Numbered from the stretch's first letter, positions 28,001-38,843 are shown. The stretch: 64,000 nucleotides of DNA from CAVZTA01 sp963778025 (GCA_963778025.1 CAVZTA010000001.1:62001-126000), one strand, 5' to 3'. The notes: generated from the sequence alone by a model not told the origin. Program-made: numbers and translations.

Positions 28001-28652
28001 ATGTCGATGGCACGTGATGAGGAGCGACGCGCGCGCGCACAGGAGGACGTCCTCGTCGGAGGCATCCCGGATGTCCCGGGGATCGGCGCCGCGATGCGCC
28101 TCACCCCGGGCCTCGGCGTCCATCTGCGCGGGCTGGCCGACGAGCTGCTCGTCCACGACTTCCCGGGCGCGACGATCCAGCGCCACGAGCGCGAGCTCCT
28201 CGCCACCGCCGTGTCGGCCGCGAACGACTGCTTCTTCTGCATGGACTCGCACGGCGCGTTCACGCAGGCGCTGCTCGAGCGGGACGGCCAGACCGCGCTG
28301 GCGCCCGTCATCGACGTCGTGAAGTCGGGCGCCTCCGAGGGTCTCGACGCCAAGATGCAGGCCCTCCTGCACATCTCGCGGACCGTCCAGCGGGCGCCCC
28401 GCGGCCTCAGCCCGACCGATGTCGAGGCGGCGCATGCGGCCGGCGCGAGCGACGGCGACGTCCAGCTCGCGGTCCTCATCGCCGCCGCGTTCTCGATGTA
28501 CAACCGGATGGTCGACGGGCTCGGCGCGAGGACGCCGCCGACGACCGAGGGCTATGCGGCGCGTGCCGGGAGAGATCGCCGAGAACGGCTACAGCGCGCC
28601 GTCCAGGCTCGGGCCGCCACCGGAACCGGCGACCGCCGGCCCGAAGCGCTGA
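28001..28652 (+). CDS. AhpD-like alkylhydroperoxidase / CMD-family protein, frameshifted near the end
   Basis: A carboxymuconolactone-decarboxylase-family protein of about 216 residues. The CFFCMDSHGAF motif (about residues 78-88) is the CxxC...H redox centre of AhpD-like proteins. Conserved helices with RERE- and AAAFSMYNRMVDGLG-like sequences surround it. Near 28571 one extra G (GCCGGGAG) shifts the last 25 residues; corrected, the protein continues EIAENGYSAP. It is divergent from the GH3 gene. Peroxide detoxification or thiol-disulfide exchange is the expected role. Confidence 0.8.
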
Positions 28653-28802
28653 CCCGGCACCGGGTCGTCGGTCGGTCGCCATGCCACCAGCCAGGTCGAA
28701 TGCGCCTGCGATGTCGGTGGCGCCGCACGATGCGCGGCGGCACTGCGGCCCATGCGACGCTCGGTCTTCGGTCAGTCGCCTCCCGTCCCTGCCGCGAGAC
28801 AC

Positions 28803-29036
28803 ATGAGACCCACGCTCGTCGTGAACCCCACAGCCGATGAGCCCTTCGCGACGCGCGCCCGTGCGCTCGTCGAGGAAGGCCTCGACACGATCGACGGGCT
28901 GCAGACGGCCCTGCGTGAGGCGGGGTATCCTCGGACGGTCGTGCGGGCTCGTGAGCTCAGCAGTGAGCCGGCCCAGGTGTGGTACGTCTACCGCGAGGGT
29001 GCCTGGGTCCCGTCATCGGAGTCGCGCGACCGCTAA
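28803..29036 (+). CDS. Small hypothetical protein
   Basis: A 77-residue soluble protein with no recognised domain. A C-terminal QVWYVYREGAWVP segment could form a short beta hairpin. It is followed by another small gene in the same direction after 11 bases. Codon use is like the neighbours. Confidence 0.45.
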   Translation: MRPTLVVNPTADEPFATRARALVEEGLDTIDGLQTALREAGYPRTVVRARELSSEPAQVWYVYREGAWVPSSESRDR

Positions 29037-29047
29037 GGGACGACACC

Positions 29048-29263
29048 ATGCCTGAGACCAGCGATGACCTTCGGGCCACGTCGGAGTCGATCGAGGCCGA
29101 TGCCCGCCACCTCGCGCGACTCGAGGAGCGCAAGCAGGCGCTCTCGCCCGACGATCCGGAGGTCCTCGTCCTGTCCGCGGAGGTCGAGCGCCTGACGGTC
29201 CGGCTGCGGCATCAGGCCGCCGCCGAGCGCGAGATCGCCGAGGAGATCTCGGCGACCGCCTGA
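29048..29263 (+). CDS. Small coiled-coil protein
   Basis: A 71-residue acidic protein, almost entirely helical with heptad-like spacing of Leu and Val (LARLEERKQAL and VLSAEVERLTVRL). The ATG follows the preceding stop by 11 bases, so the two may share a transcript. Function is unknown. Confidence 0.5.
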   Translation: MPETSDDLRATSESIEADARHLARLEERKQALSPDDPEVLVLSAEVERLTVRLRHQAAAEREIAEEISATA

Positions 29264-29367
29264 GCCTCGTCGCTCGTCACGCGGCGCCCTGCCGGATCGA
29301 GCCCCCGGAGCCGTCGCCGAGCGTGTAAGCGCATGCTTGACAGACCCTTGTAGAGTGCGTCTGCGAA

Positions 29368-29387
29368 CCGTGAATGCGCATTCACGG
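29368..29387. promoter_or_regulatory. Perfect 20-bp palindrome, likely LacI-family operator
   Basis: CCGTGAATGCGCATTCACGG is a perfect palindrome with a central GCGC, the form typical of LacI/GalR operators. It ends 28 bases before the LacI-family start and 26 bases after a TTGACA (29337-29342) that could be a -35 box. Autoregulation is therefore likely. The sugar ABC operon begins just after this gene. Confidence 0.75.
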
Positions 29388-29415
29388 CGCACGAGGGATG
29401 GAGCCTCGCGCGACG

Positions 29416-30471
29416 ATGACCCAGGGATCCGGAACCAACCCGCGGGGCGTCACGATGGACGACGTGGCGCGTGCTGCCGGGGTGTCCCAGGCGACCGTCT
29501 CCCGGGTGATCAACGGCAACAAGCGGGTCGACTCGGATGCCAAGCGCCGGGTCGAGAAGGCGATCGAGCGGTTGGGCTACGTCCCCAATGTCGCGGCCCG
29601 CACGCTCGTCACCCGCCGCTCCGACTCGATCGGCGTCGTCATCCCGGAGCCCACCGGCCGCGTGTTCGGCGACCCGTTCTTCGCCCAGGTGCTCCGCGGC
29701 GTCAGCTCCGCGCTGACGGCTCGCCGCCAGAAGTTCGTCCTGTTCCTGCCCCAGACCGCCGACGAGGAGCGTGAGCTCGAGCCGTACCTCATGGCCGGCC
29801 ACGTCGACGGCGTGATCATGTACTCGCTGCACGGCGAGGACCCGCTCCCGGACAAGCTGCGGCGCAAGGGCTTCCCGGTCGTCGTCGGCGGTCTGCCGCC
29901 GCGCGGTGCGCGGGTGAGCTACGTCGACAACGACAACCGGGGCGGTGCGGTGCTCGCGACGCAGCACCTCGTCGCCCACGGCCGCGCGCGAATCGCCGCG
30001 ATCGCCGGTCCGCCCGACATGACGGCCGCCGTCGATCGTCTCGCCGGCTATCGGGAGGCCATGCGCGACGCCGGTCGGGAGGTCGACCCGGTGATGATCG
30101 AGGCTGGGGACTTCACCCAGGACAGCGGCGCGCGGGCGATGGGCGCGCTGCTCGAGCGCTGCCCCGACCTCGACGGCTTGTTCGCCGCCAACGACCTCAT
30201 GGCCGCCGGCGCCCTGGCCGTGCTCCACGAGCGCGGACGTCGGGTTCCCGAGGACGTCGCGCTGGTCGGTTTCGACGATTCCCCGATCGCGCTCACGACG
30301 CGGCCGCCGCTCACCAGCGTGCGCCAGTCGCTGGATGCCATGGGTCGCGAGCTCGTCAGCCTGCTGCTGGCGAGCATCGACGTCCCCGACACGGTCGTCC
30401 GCCAGGTCGTGCTCACGACCGAGCTGGTCGTCCGTGGCTCGAGTGGAGGGACGCCGACGACCCAGGCCTGA
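29416..30471 (+). CDS. LacI-family transcriptional regulator
   Basis: A 351-residue sugar-responsive repressor. The N-terminal HTH and hinge are TMDDVARAAGVSQATVSRVI and VNGNKRVDSD-like sequence followed by YVPNVAARTLVTRRS. The periplasmic-binding-protein-like domain has IGVVIPEPTGRVFGDPFF, VDGVIMYS, DGLFAANDLMAAGAL and VALVGFDDSPIALTTRPPLT. ATG at 29416 is favoured, although two in-frame ATGs lie upstream, one inside the operator palindrome. It heads an ABC importer and glycosidase operon, so it probably represses that locus in the absence of a beta-glucoside or glucan product. The ligand is inferred. Confidence 0.9.
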   Translation: MTQGSGTNPRGVTMDDVARAAGVSQATVSRVINGNKRVDSDAKRRVEKAIERLGYVPNVAARTLVTRRSDSIGVVIPEPTGRVFGDPFFAQVLRGVSSALTARRQKFVLFLPQTADEERELEPYLMAGHVDGVIMYSLHGEDPLPDKLRRKGFPVVVGGLPPRGARVSYVDNDNRGGAVLATQHLVAHGRARIAAIAGPPDMTAAVDRLAGYREAMRDAGREVDPVMIEAGDFTQDSGARAMGALLERCPDLDGLFAANDLMAAGALAVLHERGRRVPEDVALVGFDDSPIALTTRPPLTSVRQSLDAMGRELVSLLLASIDVPDTVVRQVVLTTELVVRGSSGGTPTTQA

Positions 30472-30590
30472 TCGCACTCACGACACCGACCCTGACCGCT
30501 CGTCGCGGCCGCAGGGGTCACCGCGCCCGCGCCCGAGACCCGAGGAGAGGACCGCGGGATCCGAGGCGCCACCGGAGGAGATCGACAGCC

Positions 30591-31984
30591 GTGCGGAAGC
30601 TCGCCACCACCCTGTCCGCCGTGGTGCTGCTGGTCGCAGCGTGCGGCGGCAGCACCCCCAGCCAGGCGCCCAGCGCCACCACCGCCCCGCAGCCCAGCGC
30701 CACGTCGGCCAGCGCCACGCCGGCCGCGTCGCCCAGCGCGAGCGCCGCGGCGTCGCTCGCGGCCGGGCACGCTCCGCGTGCTGGTCCACCAGAACCCGCC
30801 GTTCACCGACTACATGGCGAAGTTCAACACCGCGTTCGAGGCGCGTCACCCGGGCGTCAAGGTCGACATGGCGATCGAGGCGCCGAACTCACTGGCCACC
30901 ACGACCCAGACCAGGCTGGCCGCGAACGACGTCGACGTCATCGACATGTTCGCGTTCGACACGGCGGTCCAGCCGTACATGAAGAAGGTGACCGCGCCGA
31001 TCTGGCAGACCCTGGCCGATGAGGGCCAGCTCCTCGACCTGACGGGCCAACCGTTCGTCGCGAACTACGACGCGAACGCGATCAAGGACGCCGGCACCTA
31101 CAACGGCAAGGTGTACGCGATCAATCTCGCCCGGGTCGGGTTCACCGGTCTGTACATCAACGAGGACCTGTTCAGCGCGAACAACGTCAAGGTCCCGACC
31201 ACCTGGAGCGAGCTCGTCGCCGCGTGCGAGGCGTTCAAGGCCAAGCAGATCCCGTGCATGACCGCCGGCGGGGCCGACGGCTGGCCGATCTTCGTCACCG
31301 GCTACGGCATCCTGGGCTCGGCGTTCCCCGATCAGGCCGCCTACGTCGAGGGCCTGTGGACCGGCAGCGTCAAGTACAACGACACCGCGAACCTCGCGAT
31401 GTGGGAGAAGCTCCGGGTCCTGGCGCAGGACATGATCGAGCCCGGCGCGTCGGGTATCGCCGCCGACGGTGCCCCCGGCCGATTCGCCACGGGCGAGGTC
31501 GCCACGCTGAGCGGGTTCACCTGGCTGGCACCCGCCATCGAGGCCGCCAAGCCGACGTTCAAGTGGACCTTCATCAACTTCCCCGGCAGCGACACCGCGG
31601 ACGACAACAAGTACGTCTTCGGCAAGTACGACCAGGGCTGGGCGATCGCGGCGAACACCCCGAACAAGGACGCCGCCCTGGCGTACCTCAGTGAGTTCTC
31701 CGATCCCGCCGCGTACCAGGAGTTCGTGACGGCGGTCGGCGCCATCCCCACGCAAGCCGACGGCGACGCTCGACACCGCCCTGGGCAAGGCGATCGCGCC
31801 GAGCCTGGCCAACTTCCGCATCGGCTGGGAGCGCTACTGGATCGCCCCACAGGGCGCCGGCCAGTTCGCCAACCCGTTCGCCACGTTCTTCAAGCCGTTC
31901 GGGGAGTTCGACACGGCCCAGCAGGCCGCCGACGCGGCCCAGAACGACCTGCAGGCCGGGCTCGACGCCGCCGCCGGCGGCTAG
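30591..31984 (+). CDS. ABC sugar-binding lipoprotein, two frameshifts
   Basis: An extracytoplasmic solute-binding protein (family 1) of about 463 residues. GTG at 30591 follows GGAGGAG; the signal peptide ends in the lipobox VAAC, and a Ser/Ala/Pro linker runs to about residue 58. The mature domain has GKVYAINLARVGFTGLYIN and KYDQGWAIAANTPNKDAALAYL, common to oligosaccharide binders. Single extra bases near 30769 (GGCCGGGCAC) and 31763 (GACGGCGACG) break the frame; both restore cleanly. It is followed by two permease genes. No ATPase gene is nearby, so a shared MsiK-like ATPase elsewhere is likely. Confidence 0.85.
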
Positions 31985-32101
31985 GCTCCCGCCAGGCCAG
32001 CCACTCGCGGGCCGGCTCGCGACCCCGATCCCCTCCGGGGTCGCGAGCCGCCCGGATCCTCCGTCCCGCCACCGTCCAGCCGTCTCGAGGACCGTCCCGC
32101 G

Positions 32102-33032
32102 ATGCCGCACCTGTTCGGCCGAGGACTCGCCCGCGCGATCCCCTACGGGCTGCTCGTCCCGGGCCTGGCCCTCTACCTGCTGCTGGCGCTGGGGCCGTCG
32201 CTGGCGACGGTGATGTACTCGCTCACGGACACGAACGGGCTGACGGCGAAGCCCGCTGAACTTCATCGGGCTCGCGAACTACCAGGAATTCCTGTTCAAG
32301 GGCGCCGCCGCCCGCCAGAACCTCGACGCCGTGACCCGGACGATCCTGTTCTGCGTCCTGGTCACCTGCATCCAGTTCGTCATCGGGCTCATCGCGGCAC
32401 TGGTGCTCAACCAGCGCCTCTGGGGGACGCGGATCTTCCGGGCCCTGTTCTTCCTGCCGGTGATCCTCGGCGTCACCATCCAGGGCCTCATCTGGCGGCT
32501 GTTCCTGTACCCGCTCGGCGGCCCGGTCGACAGCCTCCTGGGCCTCCTGGGCCTCCACTCCGAGATGCTCGGAGGGCAGCCGATGGAGGCGTTCCTGTGG
32601 GTGACCGCGATCCAGATCTGGGCCAACATGGGCGTGACGATGGTCATCTTCCTGGCCGGGTTGCAGACCATCCCCGAGGAGCTCCACGAAGCCGCACGCA
32701 TCGACGGCGCGAGCCGCCGGCAGACGTTCTGGCACGTCACCTGGCCGCTGCTGACGCCGGTCGTCAACACCAACCTGATCCTGTGCATCATCGGCTCGCT
32801 GCAGGCGTGGCAGCTGTTCCTGGTGCTGACCGGGTACCGCGCCGGGACCCAGGTGATGGGCTACGTCGTGTTCGCCCAGGCCTTCGGCCAGACGTCCGGG
32901 AGCACGACGTCCAATAGCTTCCGCCAGGGCTACGGCGCCGCGGCGTCGGTCGTGCTGTTCGTGCTGGTGTTCGCCATCGGGATGACCGCGACGTGGCTGC
33001 TGCGCCGTCGCGAGGCGAGGCTCCTCGGATGA
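32102..33032 (+). CDS. ABC sugar permease, MalF/UgpA-like, frameshifted
   Basis: A membrane permease of about 309 residues for the upstream binding protein. The coupling EAA loop is EELHEAARIDGASRRQTFWH, with six hydrophobic segments around it. One extra C near 32257 (AAGCCCGCTG) shifts the frame after about 50 residues; the corrected sequence continues LNFIGLANYQEF. The stop overlaps the next permease start (ATGA). It forms the transmembrane channel with its partner. Confidence 0.85.
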
Positions 33033-33924
33033 GCGCCGCTGACGGTCGAGCCGTCGGCGGAGGCGGGCGAGGTCGCGACGGTCGTCGCCGCGACCCGGTC
33101 GCGGAGCCGCCGCCGCGTGGATCCGGGGCACGTCGTGTCGTACGCGATCCTGGCCGTCCTGGCCGTCGTGTATCTCGGGCCGCTCGTGATGCTCGTGAAC
33201 ACGGCCCTCAAGACCCTGCCCGAGTTCGGACGCGACCCCGTCGGCCTCACCCAGAGCTTCTCGTTCGGGAACTTCGGGAGCGCCTGGCAGAAGGCGAACT
33301 TCGCGCAGTACCTGCGGGAACACCGTCCTGTACACGGTCGTCGCGACGACGCTGTACCTCGCGACGGCCCTGCCGCTGGCGGTCGCGATCTCCAGGCGCT
33401 ACGTCCGTGGCTGGAACGTCCTGTTCCTGTTGTTCGTGATCGCGCTCTTCCTGCCGGTCGCGCTGATCCCGCAGTTCCAGCTGATGCTGGGCCTGCACCT
33501 CTACAACACCCAGGCCGGCTACATCCTGCTGTTCCTGACCGACCCGATCGGCGTGATCATCCTGGTCAACTACATCCGGTCGATCCCCCGGGAGCTCGAC
33601 GAGGCGGCCGCGCTCGACGGCTGCGGCTATGGCCGCTATCTCGTCCGCATCGTGGCGCCGCTCTCGAAGCCGGCACTCGCCACCGTCGCGATCCTGCACG
33701 CGATCGGGATCTGGAACGAGCTCGTGCTCGCCACGATCTACCTGACCTCGAAAGGCTCGTATCCGATCACCAAGGGCCTCATCGCGTTCACGGGCATCTA
33801 CGGCAACGACTGGCCGCTGCTGGCGGCCGCGGTGCTCATGCTGGCCGCGCCGATGGTGCTGGTCTACCTGTTCCTCCAGCGCTACATCATCAGCGGGTTC
33901 ACGGCCGGATCGCTGCGCGGATGA
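33029..33924 (+). CDS. ABC sugar permease, MalG/UgpE-like, two frameshifts
   Basis: The second permease, about 297 residues. The EAA loop is RELDEAAALDGCGYGRYLVR, and the C-terminus ends FTAGSLRG as in MalG-type permeases. ATG at 33029 overlaps the partner's stop. Extra bases near 33038 (GCGCCGCTGA) and 33318 (CTGCGGGAAC) break the frame; removal gives one continuous reading. It overlaps the GH116 start by four bases, so import and hydrolysis are co-translated. Confidence 0.85.
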
Positions 33925-36364
33925 GCACCGAGACCCCGCCCACCACCGGCCCGGTGGCGGCCTCCGCGACCCTGCCCGAGCATGCCTGGCGCCGGCCGCT
34001 GGGGTTGCCCATCGAGCGGCCGGTCCGGCCTCGCCTGGAGGACACGCCGCCCCTCATCGACGATGGACCGTGGGGCGGCATCCCGCTCGGCGGGCTCGGC
34101 GCGGGGTCGATCGGCCGGACCCATCGAGGGCGACTTCGCGCGATGGCACCTGGAACCCGGGCGGCACACCTTCGAGAGCCTGCCGGCGTGCGCGTTCTCG
34201 GTCGCGACCTGGCGACCGGGGGAGGCGCCGGCGGCCCATGTCCTCTCGACCATCCGTCCGGACACGCTCCGGTCCTGGGCATGGGACCTGCCCGTGGGCG
34301 CGGGGACGTATCACGCCCGGTTCCCGTACGCCTGGTACGAATACGCGTGGGACCAGCTGCCGCTCGAGCTCGTGGAGCGCCAATGGAGCCCGCTGATCCC
34401 GGGCGACCACGACGCGAGCAGCCTGCCGGTCGGCATCATCGACTGGACGCTCACGAACCCCGCGAGCGAGCCGCTGCACGTCGGGCTGCTGCTCACGTTC
34501 CAGGACGTCATCGGCCGCTGGGCCGGGGCGGATCGGCGCGGCGGTCACCAGCATGTCGCGCACCGGGAGCCCGGGCTGGCGGGCGTCGTGATGCACGGTC
34601 CCGCGGACGCCGCCGACGAATCGTGGTGGGGGTCGTTCGCGGTCGGCGCGGTCGTGGATCCGGGCTGCCGCGTCACGGTGCGTGAGCGGTTCGACCCCGA
34701 CCGTGGCGACGACGTGTGGGCCGACTTCGTCAGCGACGGGGCCCTCGACGATGTCACCGGCACGCCGCCCGCCGCGCCGGGGGAGGGGATGGCCGCCGCC
34801 GTCGCCGCCACCATCGAGCTCGCCCCGGGTGAGACCCGTCGGGTCACCTTCGTCCTGGCGTGGGACCTGCCGACGGTCGAGTTCGGCGGCGGGACGCGCT
34901 GGGCGAAGCGCTACACGCGCAGCGTCGGCCGCGAAGGGACCCATGCCTGGACGCTGGCGCGGCGGGCCGCGACGGAGCGCGAGGCCTGGGACGCGGCGAT
35001 CGCCGCGTGGCAGGCGCCGATCCTTGCGGATCCCGGGCGCCCCGACTGGTACAAGGCGACGCTGTTCAACGAGCTGTACTACCTCGTCGACGGCGGGACG
35101 GTGTGGACGGCGGGTCCCCCACGAGGCACGGGCACCGATGACGACACCCGGGCCGGCGAAGCCGGGGACCGTGACGACCGCGACGACCTCGGTCATTTCG
35201 CCATGCTGGAGTGCTTCGACTACCCGTTCTACAACACGGTCGACGTCAACTTCTACGCGTCATGGGCACTGCTGCTCCTGTGGCCCGAGCTCGAGCGCAG
35301 CGTCATCCGCGACGTCGCCGCGACCATCGCGCTGGAGGAGCCGGAGGCGTTGACGGCGCTCTGGGACGGGCGACCGTTCGTGCGCAAGGCGAGCGGTGCC
35401 GCGCCCCACGATCTGGGCGGTCCCGCCGAGGACCCGTTCCTCCGGCCGAACACCTACCGCTACCAGGACAGCAATGTCTGGAAGGACCTGAACTCCAAGT
35501 TCGTGCTCCAGGTGTGGCGGGACGTGGCGCTGCTCGACGACCTCGATCTGGCCCGCGAGACCTGGCCCGCCGTCGTCCAGGCGCTCGACCATCTCGCGGC
35601 GTTCGATCGGGATGGCGACGGCCTGCCCGAGCACGACGGCGTGCCCGACCAGACCTTCGACACGTGGTCGATGCGGGGTCCCAGCGCGTATGGCGGCGCG
35701 CTGTGGCTCGCGGCGCTTCGCGCGGCGCTCGCCCTCGGGCCCGCTCGCCGGCGCGGACCCGGGGACGCTCGACCAATTCCGCGCCCGGCTCGCACGCGGC
35801 GAGACGACGTTCGAGGAGCGCCTCTGGACGGGACGCCACTACCGGTTCGACACGAGCGACGGGCCATCGGCCGACTCGATCATGGCCGGCCAGCTCGCGG
35901 GCCAGTGGTACGCGGATGCGACCGGACTGGGCGATCTGGTCGCGCCCGAGCGGGTCGTCCGGACGCTGCGCACCATCTTCGACGCGAACGTCCTGGGCTT
36001 CGCGAACGGTGAGATGGGCGCCGTCAACGGGATCCGGCCCGACGGGTCGGTCGACGACTCGGCGCTCCAGTCGGCCGAGGTGTGGGTCGGCGTGACGTAT
36101 GCGCTGGCCGCAGCGATGCTGGGCCGAGGTCTGGACGCCGAGGCATGGCGAACGGCCTGGGGCGCCCACAACGTCACGTATACGCGAGGCCTGTGGTTCC
36201 GGACACCCGAGGCGTACGACGCCACGGGCGACTACCGCGCCAGCCTCTATCTTCGGCCGCTCGCGATCTGGGCGATGGAGCATGCCCTCCGGCAGCGCAC
36301 GGACGGCGAGGCGGTCGTCGCGGACCCGCTGCCGATGGTGATGGACGATGTCGAGGTGGCGTGA
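33921..36364 (+). CDS. GH116-type glycosidase (GBA2-like), two frameshifts
   Basis: An intracellular glycoside hydrolase of about 813 residues in the GBA2/GH116 group. The N-terminal beta domain begins with PWGGIPLGGLGAGSIGR. The (alpha/alpha)6 catalytic domain contains LECFDYPFYNTVDVNFYASW, with the expected nucleophilic Glu. It also has DGVPDQTFDTW...SAYGGALWLAAL, with the acid/base Asp. Extra bases near 34121 (GGACCCATC) and 35742 (CGGGCCCGC) split it into three frames. No signal peptide is seen. Family members cleave beta-glucosides or beta-xylosides, which fits a role on sugars imported by the preceding transporter. Confidence 0.85.
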
Positions 36365-37323
36365 TGCCCGTACCAGCGAACGTCCCGCGGGGTCCCGTGC
36401 CGGGTCGCAAGGCCTCCTCCTCCGGCTCGGCACGGTGCTCCTTCTCGTCGCCTGCGGCCCGGGTGCCGCGGTGAGCACGCAGCCCGCGCGGTCGTCGGAC
36501 TCGCCCGTCGGGCTCGCCGTCGTCGGGCTCCCCATCCGGGTCGGCCGAGCTCGAGGGCTGGCGGCTCGCCTGGGCCGACGAGTTCGACGCGCCCGCGGGC
36601 ACGAAGCCGGACCCCGCACGCTGGGGCTACGAGCTGGGAGACGGGCGGACCGCCGGCAACCAGGGCTGGGGCAACCGCGAGCTCCAGTGGTACACGGACG
36701 ACGCGGCGAACGCCGCCACCGACGGTCAGGGCAACCTCGTCATCACGGCCCGCGCCGCCGATCCGGGCCTCGACTGCTACTACGGCGAGTGCCGCTACAC
36801 CTCGGCGCGACTGCTGACCCGCGACCGCTACCAGGTCCGGTTCGGGCGGATCGAGGCGCGTCTCAAGGTGCCCGCGGGTGTCGGGCTGTGGCCGGCGTTC
36901 TGGATGCTCGGCACCGACATCCGCACGGTGGGCTGGCCGGACTCGGGCGAGATCGACGTGATGGAGAACGTCGGCCGCCAGCCCGATCGGCTGTACGGGA
37001 CGCTCCACGGGCCGGGCTACTCGGGCGATCATGGCTACGGCCGGACGATCGACCTGCCCGACCCGCTCGCGAACGACTTCCACGTCTATGCCGTGGAGTG
37101 GTCGGAGGGGCACATCCGCTGGCTCGTCGATGGCCGGCAGTACCACGAGGCGACGCCCGCGGACGTCGCGCCCAACAAGTGGGTCTACGACCACGAGTTC
37201 TTCCTGCTGCTCAACCTCGCGGTCGGTGGCAACTTCGGCGGCCCGGTGGGGGAGGACACGGTCTTCCCGGCCGAGTACCGGATCGACTATGTCCGCGTGT
37301 ACGAGGCGGCGCCCGGCGCCTGA
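36364..37323 (+). CDS. GH16 lipoprotein glucanase (laminarinase-like), two frameshifts
   Basis: A glycoside hydrolase family 16 enzyme of about 319 residues. The catalytic motif DSGEIDVMENVG (ExDxxE) is intact, with WPAFWMLG upstream and the LLLNLAVGGNFGG block downstream, typical of endo-beta-1,3-glucanases. A lipobox LLLVAC in the corrected frame predicts a surface-anchored enzyme. The first shift near 36410 needs a missing base; the second near 36545 needs one extra base removed. The start shares one base with the GH116 stop. It would release oligoglucans outside the cell for the ABC importer. Confidence 0.85.
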
Positions 37324-37325
37324 CC

Positions 37326-37721
37326 TCAGCCCTTCGGCTGGACGACCGCGAGCGCGTTGCCGGATGGGTCGATGAACCACGCCGCCCACGAGTGGCCCAT
37401 ATCGGCGACCCCGTCGTCGGTGACCGGGTCGGGCGCGACGTAGTCCTCGATGCGGACCCCTCGCCCGCGCAGCTCCGTCACCGCGGCCCGGATGTCGGGT
37501 ACCCGCCACGCGAGCTGGGTCTGCGTGTCGGCCGTGCCGACCGTGCTCTCGGTCACGGCGATCTGCGTGCCGCCGCCGCAGCGGAAGACGATCCGGTCGG
37601 GATCGACCCGGGCGACCTGCAGGCCGAGCAGCCCCTCGTAGAACGCGCGGCTGGCGGGCAGGTCGCGTGACAGGATGATGGGGAAGACCGGCGACTCATC
37701 GAGCACGCCCACGAGGATCAC
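37326..37721 (-). CDS. VOC-family (glyoxalase-like) protein
   Basis: A 131-residue vicinal-oxygen-chelate protein with two beta-alpha-beta-beta-beta units. Typical blocks are FPIILSRDLPASRAFYEGLLGL and HSWAAWFIDPSGNALAVVQ. Members include glyoxalases, dioxygenases and antibiotic-binding proteins. It is convergent with the GH16 gene, two bases away. Substrate unknown. Confidence 0.75.
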   Translation of the reverse strand: MILVGVLDESPVFPIILSRDLPASRAFYEGLLGLQVARVDPDRIVFRCGGGTQIAVTESTVGTADTQTQLAWRVPDIRAAVTELRGRGVRIEDYVAPDPVTDDGVADMGHSWAAWFIDPSGNALAVVQPKG

Positions 37722-37739
37722 CTCCGAGTCTCGATGACC

Positions 37740-38105
37740 CTAGTGTCCGGACGCGTCGATCACGCAGAACCGGTTGCCCTCGGGGTCGGCGAGGATGATG
37801 TAGTCGGCGTCCGCGGGGCGCTTGTCCCAGTGGATCTCCGTCGCGCCCAGCGCCTTGAGGCGGGCGACCTCGGCCGCCTGGTCCTCGGCGTACAGGTCGA
37901 GGTGGAGCTTGGGTGGCACCTGGACCGGCGCCCACACGCGGTCGAGCGAGACGTTGGGCCCGTTGCCGTCCTTCGGATGAAGGAGCGCGAACGTGTCGTC
38001 GTCGCCTTCGCGGGCGGCGTAGTCGAGGGCAGCCGTCCAGAACGCCTTCTGGCGGTCCAGGTCGTCGACCCGGATGACGATGGCCCCCACGCGGAGGGCG
38101 GTCAT
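37740..38105 (-). CDS. VOC-family (glyoxalase-like) protein
   Basis: A 121-residue VOC protein, start IVIRVDDLDRQKAFWTAALDY, end YIILADPEGNRFCVIDASG. This is the short form resembling glyoxalase/bleomycin-resistance-like proteins of soil bacteria. Its ATG overlaps the stop of the upstream membrane protein gene (ATGA). It and the next VOC gene are paralogues only at family level. Confidence 0.75.
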   Translation of the reverse strand: MTALRVGAIVIRVDDLDRQKAFWTAALDYAAREGDDDTFALLHPKDGNGPNVSLDRVWAPVQVPPKLHLDLYAEDQAAEVARLKALGATEIHWDKRPADADYIILADPEGNRFCVIDASGH

Positions 38106-38554
38106 CCGTCGGCGGTCACGGCTTCGGCGTCGTCCGCGGTCGCGCTGTCGGCCGGGGCGCCGACGCGGGCGGTCGCCACCGGTCGTGCCCGCGCGATCGC
38201 CGCGAGGATGCACAGGGCGCCCGCGGCGATGCGGATCACGGCGCTGGGCAGCGCGGCGGAGCCCACGATGCCGTCGAGGTAGGCCCGCACGTCGACGACC
38301 GACCCCGCGATCAGGTAGCCCGCGACCGCAAGCAGTGCGGAACGTGTCCGCCACGAGCGTGTCGACGGGATCAGCAGGAGGAACGCACCCGCGGCCACGA
38401 GCGCGACGCCCTGCGTGCGCAGCAGGAACTCCGTCGTGGGCGTGGCCTCGATCGCGACGATCCCGAGCGCGGCGCCGGGCACGACCACGTACGCGATGCC
38501 CACCGCCACGAGGGCGACGGCCGCCAGCCAGAGGAGCGTCCGCGTCAACCGCAC
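38102..38554 (-). CDS. Small four-helix membrane protein
   Basis: A 150-residue membrane protein with four hydrophobic stretches (about residues 6-32, 47-63, 74-92 and 103-123) and an acidic tail. It resembles DUF4345/DUF4267-type proteins in general plan but no assignment is firm. Its stop overlaps the start of a VOC gene, so the two are co-expressed. Confidence 0.5.
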   Translation of the reverse strand: MRLTRTLLWLAAVALVAVGIAYVVVPGAALGIVAIEATPTTEFLLRTQGVALVAAGAFLLLIPSTRSWRTRSALLAVAGYLIAGSVVDVRAYLDGIVGSAALPSAVIRIAAGALCILAAIARARPVATARVGAPADSATADDAEAVTADG

Positions 38555-38582
38555 GCCAGGGATGCTAGCGCGCCGGGCGCCG

Positions 38583-38843
38583 TCACCCCGTCGTCGCCGC
38601 GGCCTCCGTCCCGATGGACCGGCCGATGGCCGCGATGAGCTGCTTCGCCTGCTCGCGGTCCTTGTCGTTGGGCTGGTCGTGGTCGGCCATGATCCCGCAG
38701 TACACGCTGTGGATCGCCTGGGTCAGCGTATCGGCGTCGGCCATCCACACCTCGCGCTCGATGAGCACGCCCATCGCGTCGTCCACCGAGTCGCGGGAGA
38801 TGGCCTCCTGCAGTGCGTCGCGCGTCGTCATCGGATACCTCAC
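38583..38843 (-). CDS. Small hypothetical protein
   Basis: An 82- to 86-residue acidic, mainly helical protein (DALQEAISRDSVDDAMG, then LTQAIHSVYCGIM). GTG at 38843 or ATG at 38831 could start it. It is in the same direction as the DUF4242-like gene 100 bases upstream. No function is recognised. Confidence 0.45.
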   Translation of the reverse strand: MRYPMTTRDALQEAISRDSVDDAMGVLIEREVWMADADTLTQAIHSVYCGIMADHDQPNDKDREQAKQLIAAIGRSIGTEAAATTG

